A stretch of DNA of 64,000 bases. Source: Enoplolaimus lenunculus. Lineage: Eukaryota > Nematoda > Enoplea > Enoplida > Thoracostomopsidae. The translations under genes were made by a program, and so were the position numbers. The notes under the pieces were generated by a model. The model was not told the DNA's origin. It did not search any database and saw nothing but the letters and a program-made list of their open reading frames with translations. Location of the stretch: assembly GCA_030248215.1 (NCBI GenBank), contig JASANG010002985.1:263001-327000 (forward strand), in the 5' to 3' direction. Below are positions 1-12,800 of this stretch, piece by piece; positions within the stretch are counted from its first letter, which is position 1, and each line of letters begins with the position of its first letter.

Positions 1-399
1 TCGCATTACAGGAACCGGAACAGGAATCGGAATTTGAAATAATTTTCGCCACCGAATTTTACTGCTGTACTTTTTAGAAAAGTTGCCAAACAATTGCTAA
101 GCGTGAGTTTTCAGCTATTTCGTCGTCAAATTTTACAAAAACACATCAGGGACAGTCTAAACGCTAACTCTGACAAATTGACTTATGTAAAATTGATATG
201 GCTGTCGCCGACACAAATTTTAACTTTGGATAAACTAAAATTAATAACAACGGATACGGTTTTTTATTTGCAAATTTAAACGCGATGGTGTGGGTATGGA
301 CGTCTTTAAATCCAATTCTTTGCCGCATGAATACTTTAAATTCGAAATTCTCAAAATTTAAAAGAACACACGGATCTGAGTATCTTTTCCGGCCGACAC

Positions 400-540
400 G
401 TTAACCAGCTCACCTGGTTAGAGGTTAAAAAAATTTTCCGGACGGGCATACCAGGATTTTCAACGGATTCCAATCAAATTTGAAAATTTTCAAGGAGGGT
501 CAAAATATTTCGCAGGGTGGGGCTTAGCCCCCCAAATTTA
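400..540. repeat. fragment of the CCCGTAGCCAG-type element
   Basis: Carries CCAGCTCACCTGGTTAGAGG, a CGGACGGGCATACCAGG block and a GGGTGGGGCTTAGCCCCCC end. Related pieces: 3047-3130, 3860-4000, 10185-10275, 21220-21420, 33825-33985, 46745-46905, 49092-49262, 50945-51112 and 55225-55405. The shared core is TTTTCAACCTTGCTTGTAAG. Full copies have inverted GCCCGTAGCCAG / TGGCTACGGGC ends. Confidence 0.6.
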
Positions 541-985
541 ACCAATTATACTTAACAGAAGTCAACAATGTTGTTACTTGCATTCGAAAGTCTTCTTACA
601 TTTTGCCATGAACGGTGTTTACGTTTACCTATTTTACTGAGTCATGCTTGTAAAAATTTTAAGCAAATTTTGTCAACACCTTAGTCATGCTGGGTTAGAA
701 ATAAAACGAAAACATCACCCACCCACGCAAATTTAGAATGACATCTCAGAGTAAAGTCTGAAAAAATTACATCTGGCCCAATCTTCGAACCAGAAATTAG
801 AAAGTTAGTTTCTGATCAGATATGTTTAAGGACAACCTGATAATATCCCTTAAACCTAAAGTTTCACGCTATTTATATCAGATTCCTACCAAATTTCAAA
901 TTCTGAACAGTTACCTCTGGACACAATAATACCCTGCTTAAGTACGGATGGCATGGAGTATAAATTCGTAATTTATTTATGCGCC

Positions 986-1265
986 GTTCACAATAACAAA
1001 TTTGGCTTGGGTAAAAAATGTTATAAGGTAGGGTTAACGAGTGGCAAATGTGAACTTTGACACTCGTCAAGCCTACCCCAACAATGTTTCCGTTAACCCT
1101 ATCCTAACGTGTGATACAAAGTTCTCTACGACACGATGTTAGGGTAGGGTTAACAAAAATACATGTTACGGTAAGGTTACCGAATAGCAAATTTCAAATT
1201 TGCCGCTCGTCAACCGTACCCTATGACATATAATTTGTGCCCAAGCAAAATTTTTTATTGTGAAC
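986..1265. mobile_element. foldback element GTTCACAATA, copy 1
   Basis: Inverted ends GTTCACAATAACAAATTTGG and TTTTTTATTGTGAAC enclose mirrored GGTAGGGTTAAC / GTTAACCCTATCC blocks. A second copy lies at 2706-3009. No coding potential; a non-autonomous element is likely. Confidence 0.75.
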
Positions 1266-1519
1266 ATCGCGTTTAGTTTTGTTAAAAATAAAAAATTACA
1301 ATTTTCCTAAAAAATTAAGAAACTTTTTTTCTCACTGTTTCCGCATAACAGATATTTTTAATCTTTAAGATGGCAATTTCAAAATTCATTGCTTAGCTGT
1401 AAAATAACGCTAGTGTAAAAATGCATCCACGTTATATTCACACATTGCGTTTATTCACAGCATAGCAATGTCTCACCATCGTTTAATCTTGAATGAATTT
1501 TGTGCAATTTTCACAATTC

Positions 1520-1631
1520 GGTAGCTATGTAATTTGTTTAAATATTGCAAAAACGTAGCTATGACTTACCAAACATAACGTTTACATAGCTAACGTTATA
1601 TTGCGTTTAAACAAAAATTACATAGCTACTG
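1520..1631. repeat. palindrome with TAGCTATGTAATT arms
   Basis: Arms GTAGCTATGTAATTTGTTTA and TAAACAAAAATTACATAGCT are inverted. Further single copies of TAGCTATGTAA occur near 1690 and 1860. Probably a small foldback element. The rest of 1632-2700 holds no gene that I can see. Confidence 0.65.
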
Positions 1632-2303
1632 TCGGAAGACAACACAACGCTTGCGCGTTATGTTTCTTTCGACAGTAGCAAATGCATAGCTATCAATTGT
1701 CTTCGAGAGTGTATAATATTGCTTAAACCTTTTTTGACGAGCGAACCAGAAAATTTGTTAAACGTCTAGGATCCATAAGGTTATTCTAAAGCCGGTTAAA
1801 GTACCTTTTACCTGGTCTGTGCTATTTTTTGACATATCCCCCTAACTCCTAGAACAGTAGCTATGTAATATTTTGTGTTAAAATGCATTACGCAGTGACT
1901 TTACTGTGCCATATGGTTGCAAAAGTGTTTTACACTTTATGCAACTTGTATCGCACAGTTAAAGTCGCTGTTCTCAAGCGAAGATTTCGCTAAATGTTGT
2001 TAGTATGTTACATTTTGGGCGTCTATAACATTTTGCAGTACTTAAAATAATGTTTTTTCAAGTCTTTTTGACTTTTAAATGCATACTTGCGTTTATATTT
2101 AAGTTTTAGGTAAAATGTTTCAGGGGTGAATTTTTCTTCTTTGCCAATAACAGAGTTAAAACTACACAGTTTAGGCTTTTAAAACGTCTTTATTTAATGG
2201 TTATTTTATGTTAAAAACGAAAAATTTGCGGAAATATTAGCAGTGTTTTTGAGAAATAAGCGTTGACTATTTGAATCAAAGGTGGGAGAAAGCAAAAAAA
2301 TAA

Positions 2304-2395
2304 AACCAATGTATAGAACCGTGTCGTAACAGTAGTATAAGCATATTGCTAAGCGTAAGCCAAAGCTTAGACGTAAGGATAAGCTTTTACAAGCA
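2304..2395 (-). mobile_element. half copy of the TTAGGC-bearing MITE
   Basis: Carries one terminus (CCAATGTATAGAACCGTGTC, CGTAACAGTAGTATAAGCAT) and a short TAAGCC tract. The other terminus is missing. Confidence 0.6.
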
Positions 2396-2705
2396 AAAAA
2401 ATCAGTCGAAAGCTAAGTTTACTTTTTATTGCAGTCCTGCAGAAAAACGTTCGGCCGCTGATTTTTATATGGGTCATAAAGTCAAATTAAGAGTTGCTAT
2501 TAATTGTTCGAGAGCAACAGACGTGCACTGTATAATTCCAATGAGATGATTAATCAGCTCAAGTACTACGGTCGTTCCACCAGCCCTACTGAGATGAACA
2601 TTTGGCGATGCAAATGACTGATCGGAACTCACAATAGGATTCTAGCGAAATAGCTACAAATTTGGGCGTTCATAAAAAAATTTGAAACTTAAAAAGTAAT
2701 GCATT

Positions 2706-3009
2706 GTTCACAATAAAAAATTTCATTTTGCCACCGAAAACATTATAAGGTATGGTTAACAAGTGTCAAATTTCAAAATTGCCATGTGTTAACCTTACTG
2801 TAACGCAAAAATTGTGTTAGCCCTATCATAACACGTGTCACAGCTCTCCCGTAATTCGTGTCACTGAGCATTTGGTGACACGTGTTAGGGTAGTGTTAAC
2901 GCAATTTTCGCGTTATAATTGGCTAACGTGCGACAATTTTGAAATTTGGCACGTGTTAACCATACCTTATAATGGTTTCGATGGCAAAATGATATTTTTT
3001 ATTGTGAAC
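2706..3009. mobile_element. foldback element GTTCACAATA, copy 2
   Basis: Ends GTTCACAATAAAAAATTTCA and TGATATTTTTTATTGTGAAC, inner mirrored pair ATTATAAGGTATGGTTAAC / GTTAACCATACCTTATAAT. Same family as 986-1265 and better preserved. Confidence 0.8.
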
Positions 3010-3646
3010 GATGTATAACCTGCGTCATGGGCTCGTATCTAAGAGGAGTGCAGGGAGCTCATTCCCCGAGTGAAAATTTTGGCACCCCTGATAAAATTTT
3101 CAACCTTGCTTGTAAGTCATTGAACACCTTGGCCGTTAAAATTATATGGAAGCGGAAACTGTTCAATTCGTGAAAATTGATTCTTAGTAAATCATGAAGT
3201 TACAGTCCATGTTAGCAAACCGTATTAAAAATAACCACAAATCAGCGTGTTTTTCGGACCGTGACCCAGGGTTATAACTGTGAAATTTGCCAGACTACTG
3301 TGACACTGCCCTATTGAACCTTTGGCCTTACTGAACATTTGTTCGGGGCGATAACCTCTGACTGATCTATTTGGGCCACTTAGGCCTAATGCCTCCCAAC
3401 AGGGCATCAAACCATATTTTATGTTAAATTGTAGTACTAAAATTGCGTTTGGCTTTGCTCGCTTTGCTCGACTGTTTTTTCCGTATCGCAAACTCCGTCA
3501 AAATTTTTAAATTCGACTCTGGCGATAAGTCGTTTATATTCCACGCGACTCAGACAAATTGTTGAAGCTTAACTTAGGCTTAGGAATTTAACTAATTTGG
3601 CAGACGTTTCTTGCGTCGTGTAAACTTTTAAAAATTGTTTTGTTTT

Positions 3647-3648
3647 AG
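3647..3648 (+). promoter_or_regulatory. candidate 5' splice-leader or UTR acceptor
   Basis: A T-rich run ending TGTTTTGTTTTAG lies 69 bases before the chosen ATG. It resembles the TTTTAG/TTTCAG acceptors used by the other introns of this gene. No upstream coding exon in phase was found. It could therefore be a trans-splicing site for a spliced leader, common in nematodes, or the acceptor of a 5' UTR intron. No core promoter element was recognised upstream. Confidence 0.4.
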
Positions 3649-3716
3649 TTTAGCGTAAACTTTTTATTATATTTGTAATATTAATAATTGGGTAATGTAA
3701 TTTTTATAATATCGCA

Positions 3717-3831
3717 ATGTTTACCACGCACATTTCAATTAAATTTAGCCTTTGTCAGCTTATCATTTTAGCTTCAGTATTTCTTGCCTACTGCCAACAG
3801 CGATCTTATCCTCAAGGTGTTACTAACGGAC
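3717..3831 (+). CDS. exon 1: start codon and signal peptide
   Basis: Encodes an N-terminus with the hydrophobic core [15 protein letters not shown], typical of a cleaved signal peptide, followed by QQRSYPQG. It ends in phase 1 at a strong GTAAGT donor, and the split codon CAA joins it to the LDLRa exon. The ATG is the first in frame, and the hydrophobic stretch right behind it supports this start. The product would enter the secretory pathway, which fits the cysteine-rich ectodomain that follows. Confidence 0.8.
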
Positions 3832-6800
3832 GTAAGTTTATACAGACAGTTTCTTGTGATCCTGTCGCCACCGTAGCCAAAAAGGCCACGTGACAAATTC
3901 GACTTCTCGTACAAAAATGTTGCCCTCCACAGAAAATTTTCAACCTTGCTTGTAAGTCATCTGATCTCTTTGTGTGCCTCCCGTGAAATAATTTTTGCAT
4001 ACCATACACTGCAAAAAATGGTTAGTCAAATTGATTCGCTCCGAAATAGGCTTTTGCTGACTATACAAACTGAGTCAAATTCGACTCTACCAGAGTCAAA
4101 TTAGACTCATTGAGCCGCACATTTGACTCTGGCGGAGTCGAATTTGAATCAGTTTGTGTAGTCCCGTAAAGCCTATTTCGGAGAGAGTCAATTGGACTCA
4201 CCAGTTTTTTGCAGTGTAGTATGTTGATCTGGCAACGATCATGTATCGCATAGCCAGGAATCTATTAACAACACGAGAACATGGATTGATGATTATTTCT
4301 TGGTATCATTACAGTGTATAGCATAAGAATTAAAGGGGATATACGCTTGTTTCTTAAATTCCAAAATGGGGTGATGAATACGTTAATTTTCTTGTTTTCA
4401 ATATAAATTTTAACTGGTCACTACGTTTGAAACAAACCCGAATTAAAATAACCAACGAATGGACCGGTAATAAACGTACGACGTTGGTTTGACATTTTTC
4501 ATGTATCGTTTGTTTTATTTGAAAATTATATCTCGATTATTATGATAGGTGCTACACACATTTGAGAATACAAGATTGAATTATAAACGCATTTTAATAT
4601 TAAATCTTTACACGACTGTCACGTTTCCTGTTCGCCATAAAATATCGCGATTTTAAGCACAAGCTTAAGTGTCTGAGTAAGTACCTTTGATCTTCTTGTG
4701 TTTCAGTGTAGAAATTTTTCAACTTTTCTAAGAATTCAGTCAAAAAAACACGGGAATTAATGCGGCGAAGAGTCTTCGCATTGAAAAGAAGTCAATTTTT
4801 TGAAGTGATAACACTTGACAAAAAATGAACAACTTTAATCAAAAATAGAATATAAATAAGCGAAAAGTTAAACACGGAATACGAGAGTTAAATGAATGGT
4901 TAAGGAGTCAGAGCAGGAGCAGCCACCCACGAAACCCTACATTTTGGGGGTGCGGCGTAGGCTCAAAAAGAGACTTCCACCCTAACAAAATTTAAGAAAA
5001 AGTTGAAGAATATTTTGATGATAGTAAGCCCCTCCTCAGAATTGTTTGGAAGGCACCATAGCTTGCTCCGGCACTGCAAGGAGTGGACAGTAATCAAAAT
5101 AGCGAAGGATTCAACACCAAGCGTGGGTCCGGCTAAAGTACCAAGTAAGGTAGGGGGTGACCTTACCATTTTATCACAAAAAGTTCTGACCGAGGATGAG
5201 TCGTATGCCCTCCAACAGCTCCCTCGGTTAGTGATGCTTGCCATATTAAAATTGCAAGCCGTTTGGCTGAAAAAATCGTTGCAAACCTAGAATTCTTAAA
5301 AAAACCCAGGCAAACCTAATAATATCAACCGTACAAAATTTTAAATTTAGCTGTTTTTCAGCCTTCTTTTGACAGAAGCATAGATGAACTACTGATAGGC
5401 AGACATCAGCTAATATTTTCATTTGAGCTCGTTTAGAAATAAAATTATATATTAAAATTACTTTCTGTAATGATATCCTATGAAGACAAAACTATTGCCA
5501 GATTGAACCTAAAAGTGTCCATCGTTGTTATATGTGAACCTTTATTTTTTGTGTATATTTTAATTTTTGTTATATTTTTGTGAATTTTTGTTTTTTTGTT
5601 TATATTTCAATTTTTGTTGTATTTATTGTCAATTTTTGTTTTTTGGTTATATTTTAATTTTTGTTATATGTATTGTGAATTTTTATTTTTTTGTTTATAT
5701 TTTAATTTTTGTTATATGTATTGTGAATTTTTATTTTTTTGTTTATATTTTAATTTTTGTTATATGTATTGTGAATTTTTATTTTTTTGGTTATATATTA
5801 ATTTTTGTTATATTTATTGTGAATTTTTATTTTTTTGGTTATATATTAATTTTTGTTATATTTATTGTGAATTTTTGTTTTTTTTGTTTATATTTTAATT
5901 TTTGTTGTATTTATTGTCAATTTTTGTTTTTTGGTTATATTTTAATTTTTGTTATATGTATTGTGAATTTTTATTTTTTTGTTTATATTTTAATTTTTGT
6001 TATATGTATTGTGAATTTTTATTTTTTTGTTTATATTTTAATTTTTGTTATATGTATTGTGAATTTTTATTTTTTTGGTTATATATTAATTTTTGTTATA
6101 TTTATTGTGAATTTTTGTTTTTTTTTTGTTTATATTTTAATTTTTGTTATATTTATTGTGAATTTTTATTTTTTTGGTTATATATTAATTTTTGTTATAT
6201 TTATTGTGAATTTTTGTTTTTTTTGTTTATATTTTAATTTTTGTTATATTTATTGTGAATTTTTGTTTTTTGGTTATATTTTAATTTTTGTTATACGTAT
6301 TGTGAATTTTTAATTTTTTTGTTTATATTTTAATTTTTGTTATATGTATTGTGAATTTTTATTTTTTTGGTTATATATTAATTTTTGTTATATTTATTGT
6401 GAATTTTTGTTTTTTGTTTATATTTTAATTTTTGTTATATTTATTGTGAATTTTTGTTTTTTGGATATATTTTAATTTTTTTATTATTTTGCTTTCAGAA
6501 TGCAACATTGCCACCGAATTTCAATGCGATCGACGTTGTATTGCATTATGGCGAGTATGCGATGGGATTACAGACTGTCGAGATGGATCCGATGAGCATC
6601 CAAATAGATGTCAACGAGGTATAATTTAGTTGAAGTTTACGTTGAAATAGAAACTTTCAAATATGCATATTTTAACCCATACAAAGATCAAGGGCGGAAC
6701 GTTTTTCTGTGGGACTGGAACAGATTAAGCTTAAGCTTTAGATATATGTTTTGCCGAGGCTTAGGCTTAGGCTTAGACGTAAGCTTAGGTATAAGCTCAT

Positions 6801-9800
6801 TCTTATGCTATATTTAGGCTTAGGAATATGCTTACACTACTGTTACGGCCCTGTTCTATACATTGTCCCATATTTTAAACAGTTTCCTCAGTGTTGTTTT
6901 ATTTTAAATTTCTTGCTTCAAAGTTAATGTTGTAAATTATATTTTCGCCGCTTGCTTGCAGGCAGCAATTGCGCTCTTGGTGCAGTTTCATTTATACCAA
7001 CATTTAGGGATTTATCATCACTGTTCGGGTATAACACAACTTGTCGCTCGATCCGACCTGGTGTCCCACCGTCCCTGCAGTCTCGCATCCCATTGTCCCA
7101 GCAGTGCCCCTGTCCGATCTGTGCTGTCATCCCTGGTACAGCAAGATATCAACCTCCAGTAGGATTAATTCACATTTACTCGTGTGGTTGATTGTTCCTG
7201 GGACAGTTGGGCTGTTCTCAGTGTAACATTGACCGTATAGAATCTACGACTATTCGTCGTCCGATAACTTGTCGCCCAACAGTGTTCTAAAACCTATGAA
7301 TCAACCTACGCTTAGTCGAAAGCCTACTCCTAAGCCTAAGACTATCCCAGAGTATAATGATGGGTGAACGATTTGTGGAATCAATGAAATTTCAGATTAT
7401 AAGTTGTCGGTCGACGAACTGTCGTGATACTTAATCTATACTCAATGCAGGAAAAATGGTTGAAATTATATTTAATTTTTGTTTTTGTAGGAACCGACAA
7501 AATTTGTCACCAGCTCAAAGCGGATATTGTATTTCTATTGGATGGATCCGATTCGATCGGCCGGTATTATTTCGACGCTCAAGTGTTGCCGTTTATCGCC
7601 GACGTTGCCGGGATATTCCGCGTGGGGCCGCAAACGACGCAAATTGGTCTCGTTCAGTATTCGGATATAATACGAACTGAGTTCGATTTGTCTACGTATC
7701 AGACTACGCAACAGGTACACTGTCAATTCCAATGAGTTGATTAATCAATTCAGCTAGGGAGCTGGTTATATCGCAATTAATATCAGTAAACATAAACTCA
7801 CTCTGAGTTGGGTTGATTCTCACTGTGAGTTGAATTGACTTCGGGGGAGTTGGTTAATTAACTCAGAATGAATCGAATCAACTTAAAATTCTGAGTTCTG
7901 ATAGTCCTAACTCAGACTGAGTAATTCAACTCATTCTGAGTTAAAATCAACTCACTGAAATTTACAGTGATAAAGTATCACTCGTTTGAGTAAGGGTATG
8001 CTTAAGCCTAAGCCTAAACTTAAACCTAAACACTAAGCGTGAATCTAAGCCCAAGCCTAAGGTAAAGCCTATGCCCAGCCTAAAGCGTACCTCTAAACGT
8101 AAGCCTAAACCTAAATTGAAACCTATGGCCCGTATTCTCAAACATGTGTAGAACGTTTGGTGATAGGTCTTGTAACTTTTGAACCAGCAAGTATTGAGGC
8201 TCAAAATTGAGCACATTTTCGCGTATAATTTGCTCTACTGCTGTACTAATTTTGAGTTCACCAACTGCAATAAAATTAGCAAGTTTATAAACCTATTACT
8301 AACTGATGATAGTTGCTACACACAGTTTTAAGAATATGGGCGTTAGGCCTAAGACTTCAAGCCTCCACCAGTCAGCATTTTTCCCAGTGGGTAGAACCTT
8401 AAAGTAACACGGACTGTAGCGGTTGACCAGATTGAAACCAAAATTTAAAATTAATATTTTGATTTCAGGTTGTCAACGCAATCAATAACATCGACTATTT
8501 ACGTGGTATGACCAGAACAGGCTCTGCGTTAACATATATGCAAAGGACTGGATTCAGTGGAAACCGAGGTGCAAGGTTATACGATCCTCAAGTAAGTTTA
8601 TTTGGTTGAAATTGCAAAAAAATAACTTAATTGTAAGAATTTTCCAAAATTCTAATTTTTTCGATTGTACTTAAATTGAGCTGGTTGAATTTAAGTATTT
8701 TTTGAACATTTGTTCAAATTGGAAACAATATGGTTTAAACGAGGATTTTGCATTTTCTCGGGATTTTGCATTTTCTTGCAATAGTTTTTCTGGTCCATTT
8801 GAACAATAGGGTGTTGTAATTGGCAGACAGCGAGGTAGAGCATCAGACGTACTCTGTAAATTGGCAATGAGTTGATTAATCTATTCAGCTGGCGAGTTGG
8901 TTACTTTGGAATTAATATCAGAAGACATTGACTAATTCTGATTTGAGTTGATTCTTTCTCAGAGTTGAGTTGACTCTTGGTGAGTTGGTTAATTAACTTA
9001 GAATACATTGAATCAACTCAAAATTCTGAGTACTGATAGTCCTAACTCAGACTGAGTGATTCAACTCATTCTGAATTAAAATCAGCTCACTCAAATCAAC
9101 AGTGTAGAGTTACGGATTAGGATTAGGTTGAGGGTTATGTTTAGGTTTACGCTTAGGTTTAGGGTTTGGCCTAGGTTGACAGGCCTCTATAGTGAATATG
9201 ACCTATTAGATACATTTTTGTCAATATAGTCAGGCAGTTTGCATCCAGATAAAACAAAATTTTTATCCTTCGAAATTTTAAAATGTTTCAAAAACAAAAT
9301 AATTTTAAAAATAAGTTTTTGTTGTCAATTTTCATTTTGTCATTCACTGAGAAGAAAATTCATTCATTTTGAGTAATTTCAAAGAATTTGAGTTGTAGTT
9401 GATTTGAGGTCAAAAACGTTACGTTTCAAGGTTAAGCACAATTTAATGTTTCTTTTTTTTTACTTTCTTTTATGATTTTTTCGTCAATTCAATTTTGTAT
9501 TAAAATTTTGAACCAATGTTTCTAACAATTTCACTGCGTATTTTGATTACTTTTGTCAAAAAAATTATATATTTCATTGTTTAATAAATTTAAGATATTG
9601 TATTTTTTCAGCCACGCAGCCAGAAATCGTTAGCAAAAAGTGTAGAAAAAAATGTTCGCAAAATAGAATTCTTTCAACATTTTAGAAAAAGTTTCGGGCC
9701 GATGTAGAATGGGAGGCGAAGCTGACCGCCGTAGGACCCTGTATTTGTGGCCATATCTGGTTAATTTGAGTGTCGTAAAATAAAATGTTTTAATTTTTAT

Positions 9801-12800
9801 ACATACAAACTAATTAACGGTTATTTTCTTATAAATTTAAGACAATTTTTTCTAAATAATTATACAGTCTTAAAGTGGAATTTTTATAAATTATGAGCAA
9901 TGCAAATTTAAAATTGTTTTCAAAAACTCGAGTCACTGATGGTGTTTTCAAGGTCGCAACAGTTTTGATTATGCAAACTTTTGCAATTATGCAGTCACAA
10001 CATTTGGAATATATACATACACACATATACATATATATACATATAATCGTGTTTAAAAGTTATATAATAAAAACAAAAATCACCTCTATAGGGGACAATT
10101 AACAGCGATTTTAAACTTCTAGAACAGCAGTACTACCGTCGATCTGGCAGCCAGAGAGCCAGGGTGTTTCAGTTGAACCTAGAAATGTTTTAGCTCCCAA
10201 GAAAAATTGTAGCTCCGTTGAAACCGTACTAAAAAAATTTTGGCCTCCCTAGCACAGTGAGCTGGCTGTGGACTCAAATATGGTCTATAGGATAATGAGA
10301 ACACTTAAGCATAATTCGCTCAGATAGAAATAAATACTCCAGTTTCGCTTAGATTTAGGCTTAGGTTTACGAAAATAATAAACGGTAATTTAGGAGGGGT
10401 AGCCTTATATTAGCATTTTAGCATTAGGGTGGAAAACTATTTGACTGGTGGGGTGTGCCTAGTGTACCGGTCTAATAAATTATTAATATTCAAAGTCTAC
10501 ACTGACAGTAAATGCTTATAAATACTAACTGTAGAAAAGGTGGGCCCATGTTCAGATCAGGGGCGGAACGTTTTTCTACAGGACTGACATTGACTTAGCG
10601 TAAGCTTTATTACAATTTTTTTTGTTAGGCTTAAGCGTGCACTTAGGTATAAACTCATCTTTGCACTTAGGTTTACGCTTAGGCTTATGAATATGCTTAT
10701 ACTACTGTTACAGTCCTGTTCTATACATTGGCCAAAAGTAGTATAAATATGTTATACCAAAAAAGTCCTTAAGAATTTAAAATAATTTGCTTGATCTTAG
10801 AGGTGAAAAAAATTTTGTGGATCGCTACGCTCGTTCGCAATCCAACCCTTTACATGGGGGTGATGCCCTACTGAATTAAATCCTGGATACGGCCCCATTT
10901 AACGAAATCTGTTAGTTTCAGGTCAGCCGTATTGGTATAGTTATAACGGATGGCCGGGCGCAGGACAGTGTCACGTACGCTGCAAGACAAGTCCGCGACT
11001 CAGGGATCCAACTTTTTGCCGTGGGGGTGACAGGGCATGTTCGGCAAGAAGAGCTTGAAGATATTGTCGGGGGTCGGCGACAGAACTTTTTCTTAATTTC
11101 AAATTATACTGGCTTGAACCCTCGGTTGCGCAATCTATTGGTTACGTTGATATGTAAGTTGCCAAATCGTAATATAGTATATCTAGGCGATGTTAGGATA
11201 TAAACATGAAGTATACATACATACATACATACATTTATAGTCAGAGCCGGCGTTAAGATAGTCGCTCCGCCTTCAAACAGGTCAGAGGCCATCCACCATA
11301 AAATGTTTCTTATACCTGCAAAATTAACTTCGGTGTCCGCAAAAACCTATTTTAGTTTGCCAAGATGAGGGGCCCTGAGGGTCGGGATCATCCAAATTGG
11401 TACGGTTATGGAGCGGTCCGCCGGCACTGAGTATAGTTGTTATTTTGGTTGCGTTGCAGAGACACGACTTACGTCGACCTTTGCGTTCTTGAAACCGGTT
11501 TCATTTGCCGGTATACAGGTTGCAAGTTGCTGTGAACATTGCTGTTTGCAGTCGAGGTGTTTCGCTGTAGAGAATAATCATTTGAAACCCTGATACACAA
11601 CACAGGTTTCAAAATTCAAACTGAACTTGAAACATTCAATTGTCAAATGTTTAAAATTTGATTTAAAGCTGAAATTAAATTAATGATACTAAGAGTGCAT
11701 GATATGTAAGCATGTGAGATATGCTTGTCCGCTATGTGCACATGCAATGCAGTGCAGTGCACTGTATGTATTCGACGAAAAATGCAGTTGAAAAGTTGGG
11801 TTGCGTTATAGTAGTCGGTAATAATGTAATGGTCAGCCAAAGTATTAGGAGGAAGGCTGATTTAAAGTTGCAATGACATATCACCGTAAACATTCTGCTA
11901 TTGTGATTTATTTCATTAGGGTAATGCAAATACACCTAAGAATAACATATGAAGATAACAATCCAAAAAGAACCAGACAAAACGAACACAGCCATACAAA
12001 GTAATAAGTTTCCATCACCCCACTAAAGTGACTGACAACCAAATATATATTCTGGCTACAGAAACTAATTTAAATATACGAAATTACGCTCAATATTCAA
12101 ATTGGCCTAATAGCCAAATGTACAAAATATGTGCGCCACATAACCCCCTCCTTTAGGAAGCGGAGCTATTTTAAAAATAGGGATTCGTTGTCTGAGTAAA
12201 AACTAACCGTTTTTTAAAACGTGAAAGGTGGAACAAAGTGTAACCGTTTTTTCAATGCACGATGTGTCATTATCTAAAGCTTTTTCTGCTAACCGCAGAG
12301 CATGGCGCAATCCAGCATGATTGGTATGTTCACACCAGGTAAATTGGCAAATATTAGAAAATTTAACAAAAGCAAAACGATTGGTGTGAAAGAATTGAAC
12401 CGGATGGGTACCACTAGGTTGTTTACTAAACTCGAGTGGGGTAGGTAGCTGCGATATTAACTATGCGAGCTGGCCATAACGGATAATTACGGACTTTGGC
12501 ATTAACGATCTTGCCAGTAGGTAGGGTTGCAGTGTCAAATGCAACATAATTTACGAGCCGTGATTTAAGACAAGGTCTGAGATAATCAGGGTTACTAGAA
12601 TTTTGGTTGAAACTGGAGTTTTTGGAACCATCTTCCGGAATGGTAAAAAGGTATGCCGGTTTGACGCGATCAACTGAGACTCTGTTTGTAGCATCTTGTT
12701 GATAGATTGTAACCGTTTTTCCGTCTCGGGACAGGACCTTATGCGGGCCAGAATAACGGGGTTCAAGAGTGTTGCGAGGAGTTGCGTTTTTAATCCATAC

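Noticed and set aside
3225-3491. 88-codon minus-strand frame upstream of the gene
   Set aside because: No recognisable domain, no splice context and no homologous copy elsewhere in the window.
5567-6313. 248-codon plus-strand frame of [15 protein letters not shown] repeats
   Set aside because: Translation of a 48-bp T-rich tandem repeat inside intron 1; overlapping frames are equally open.
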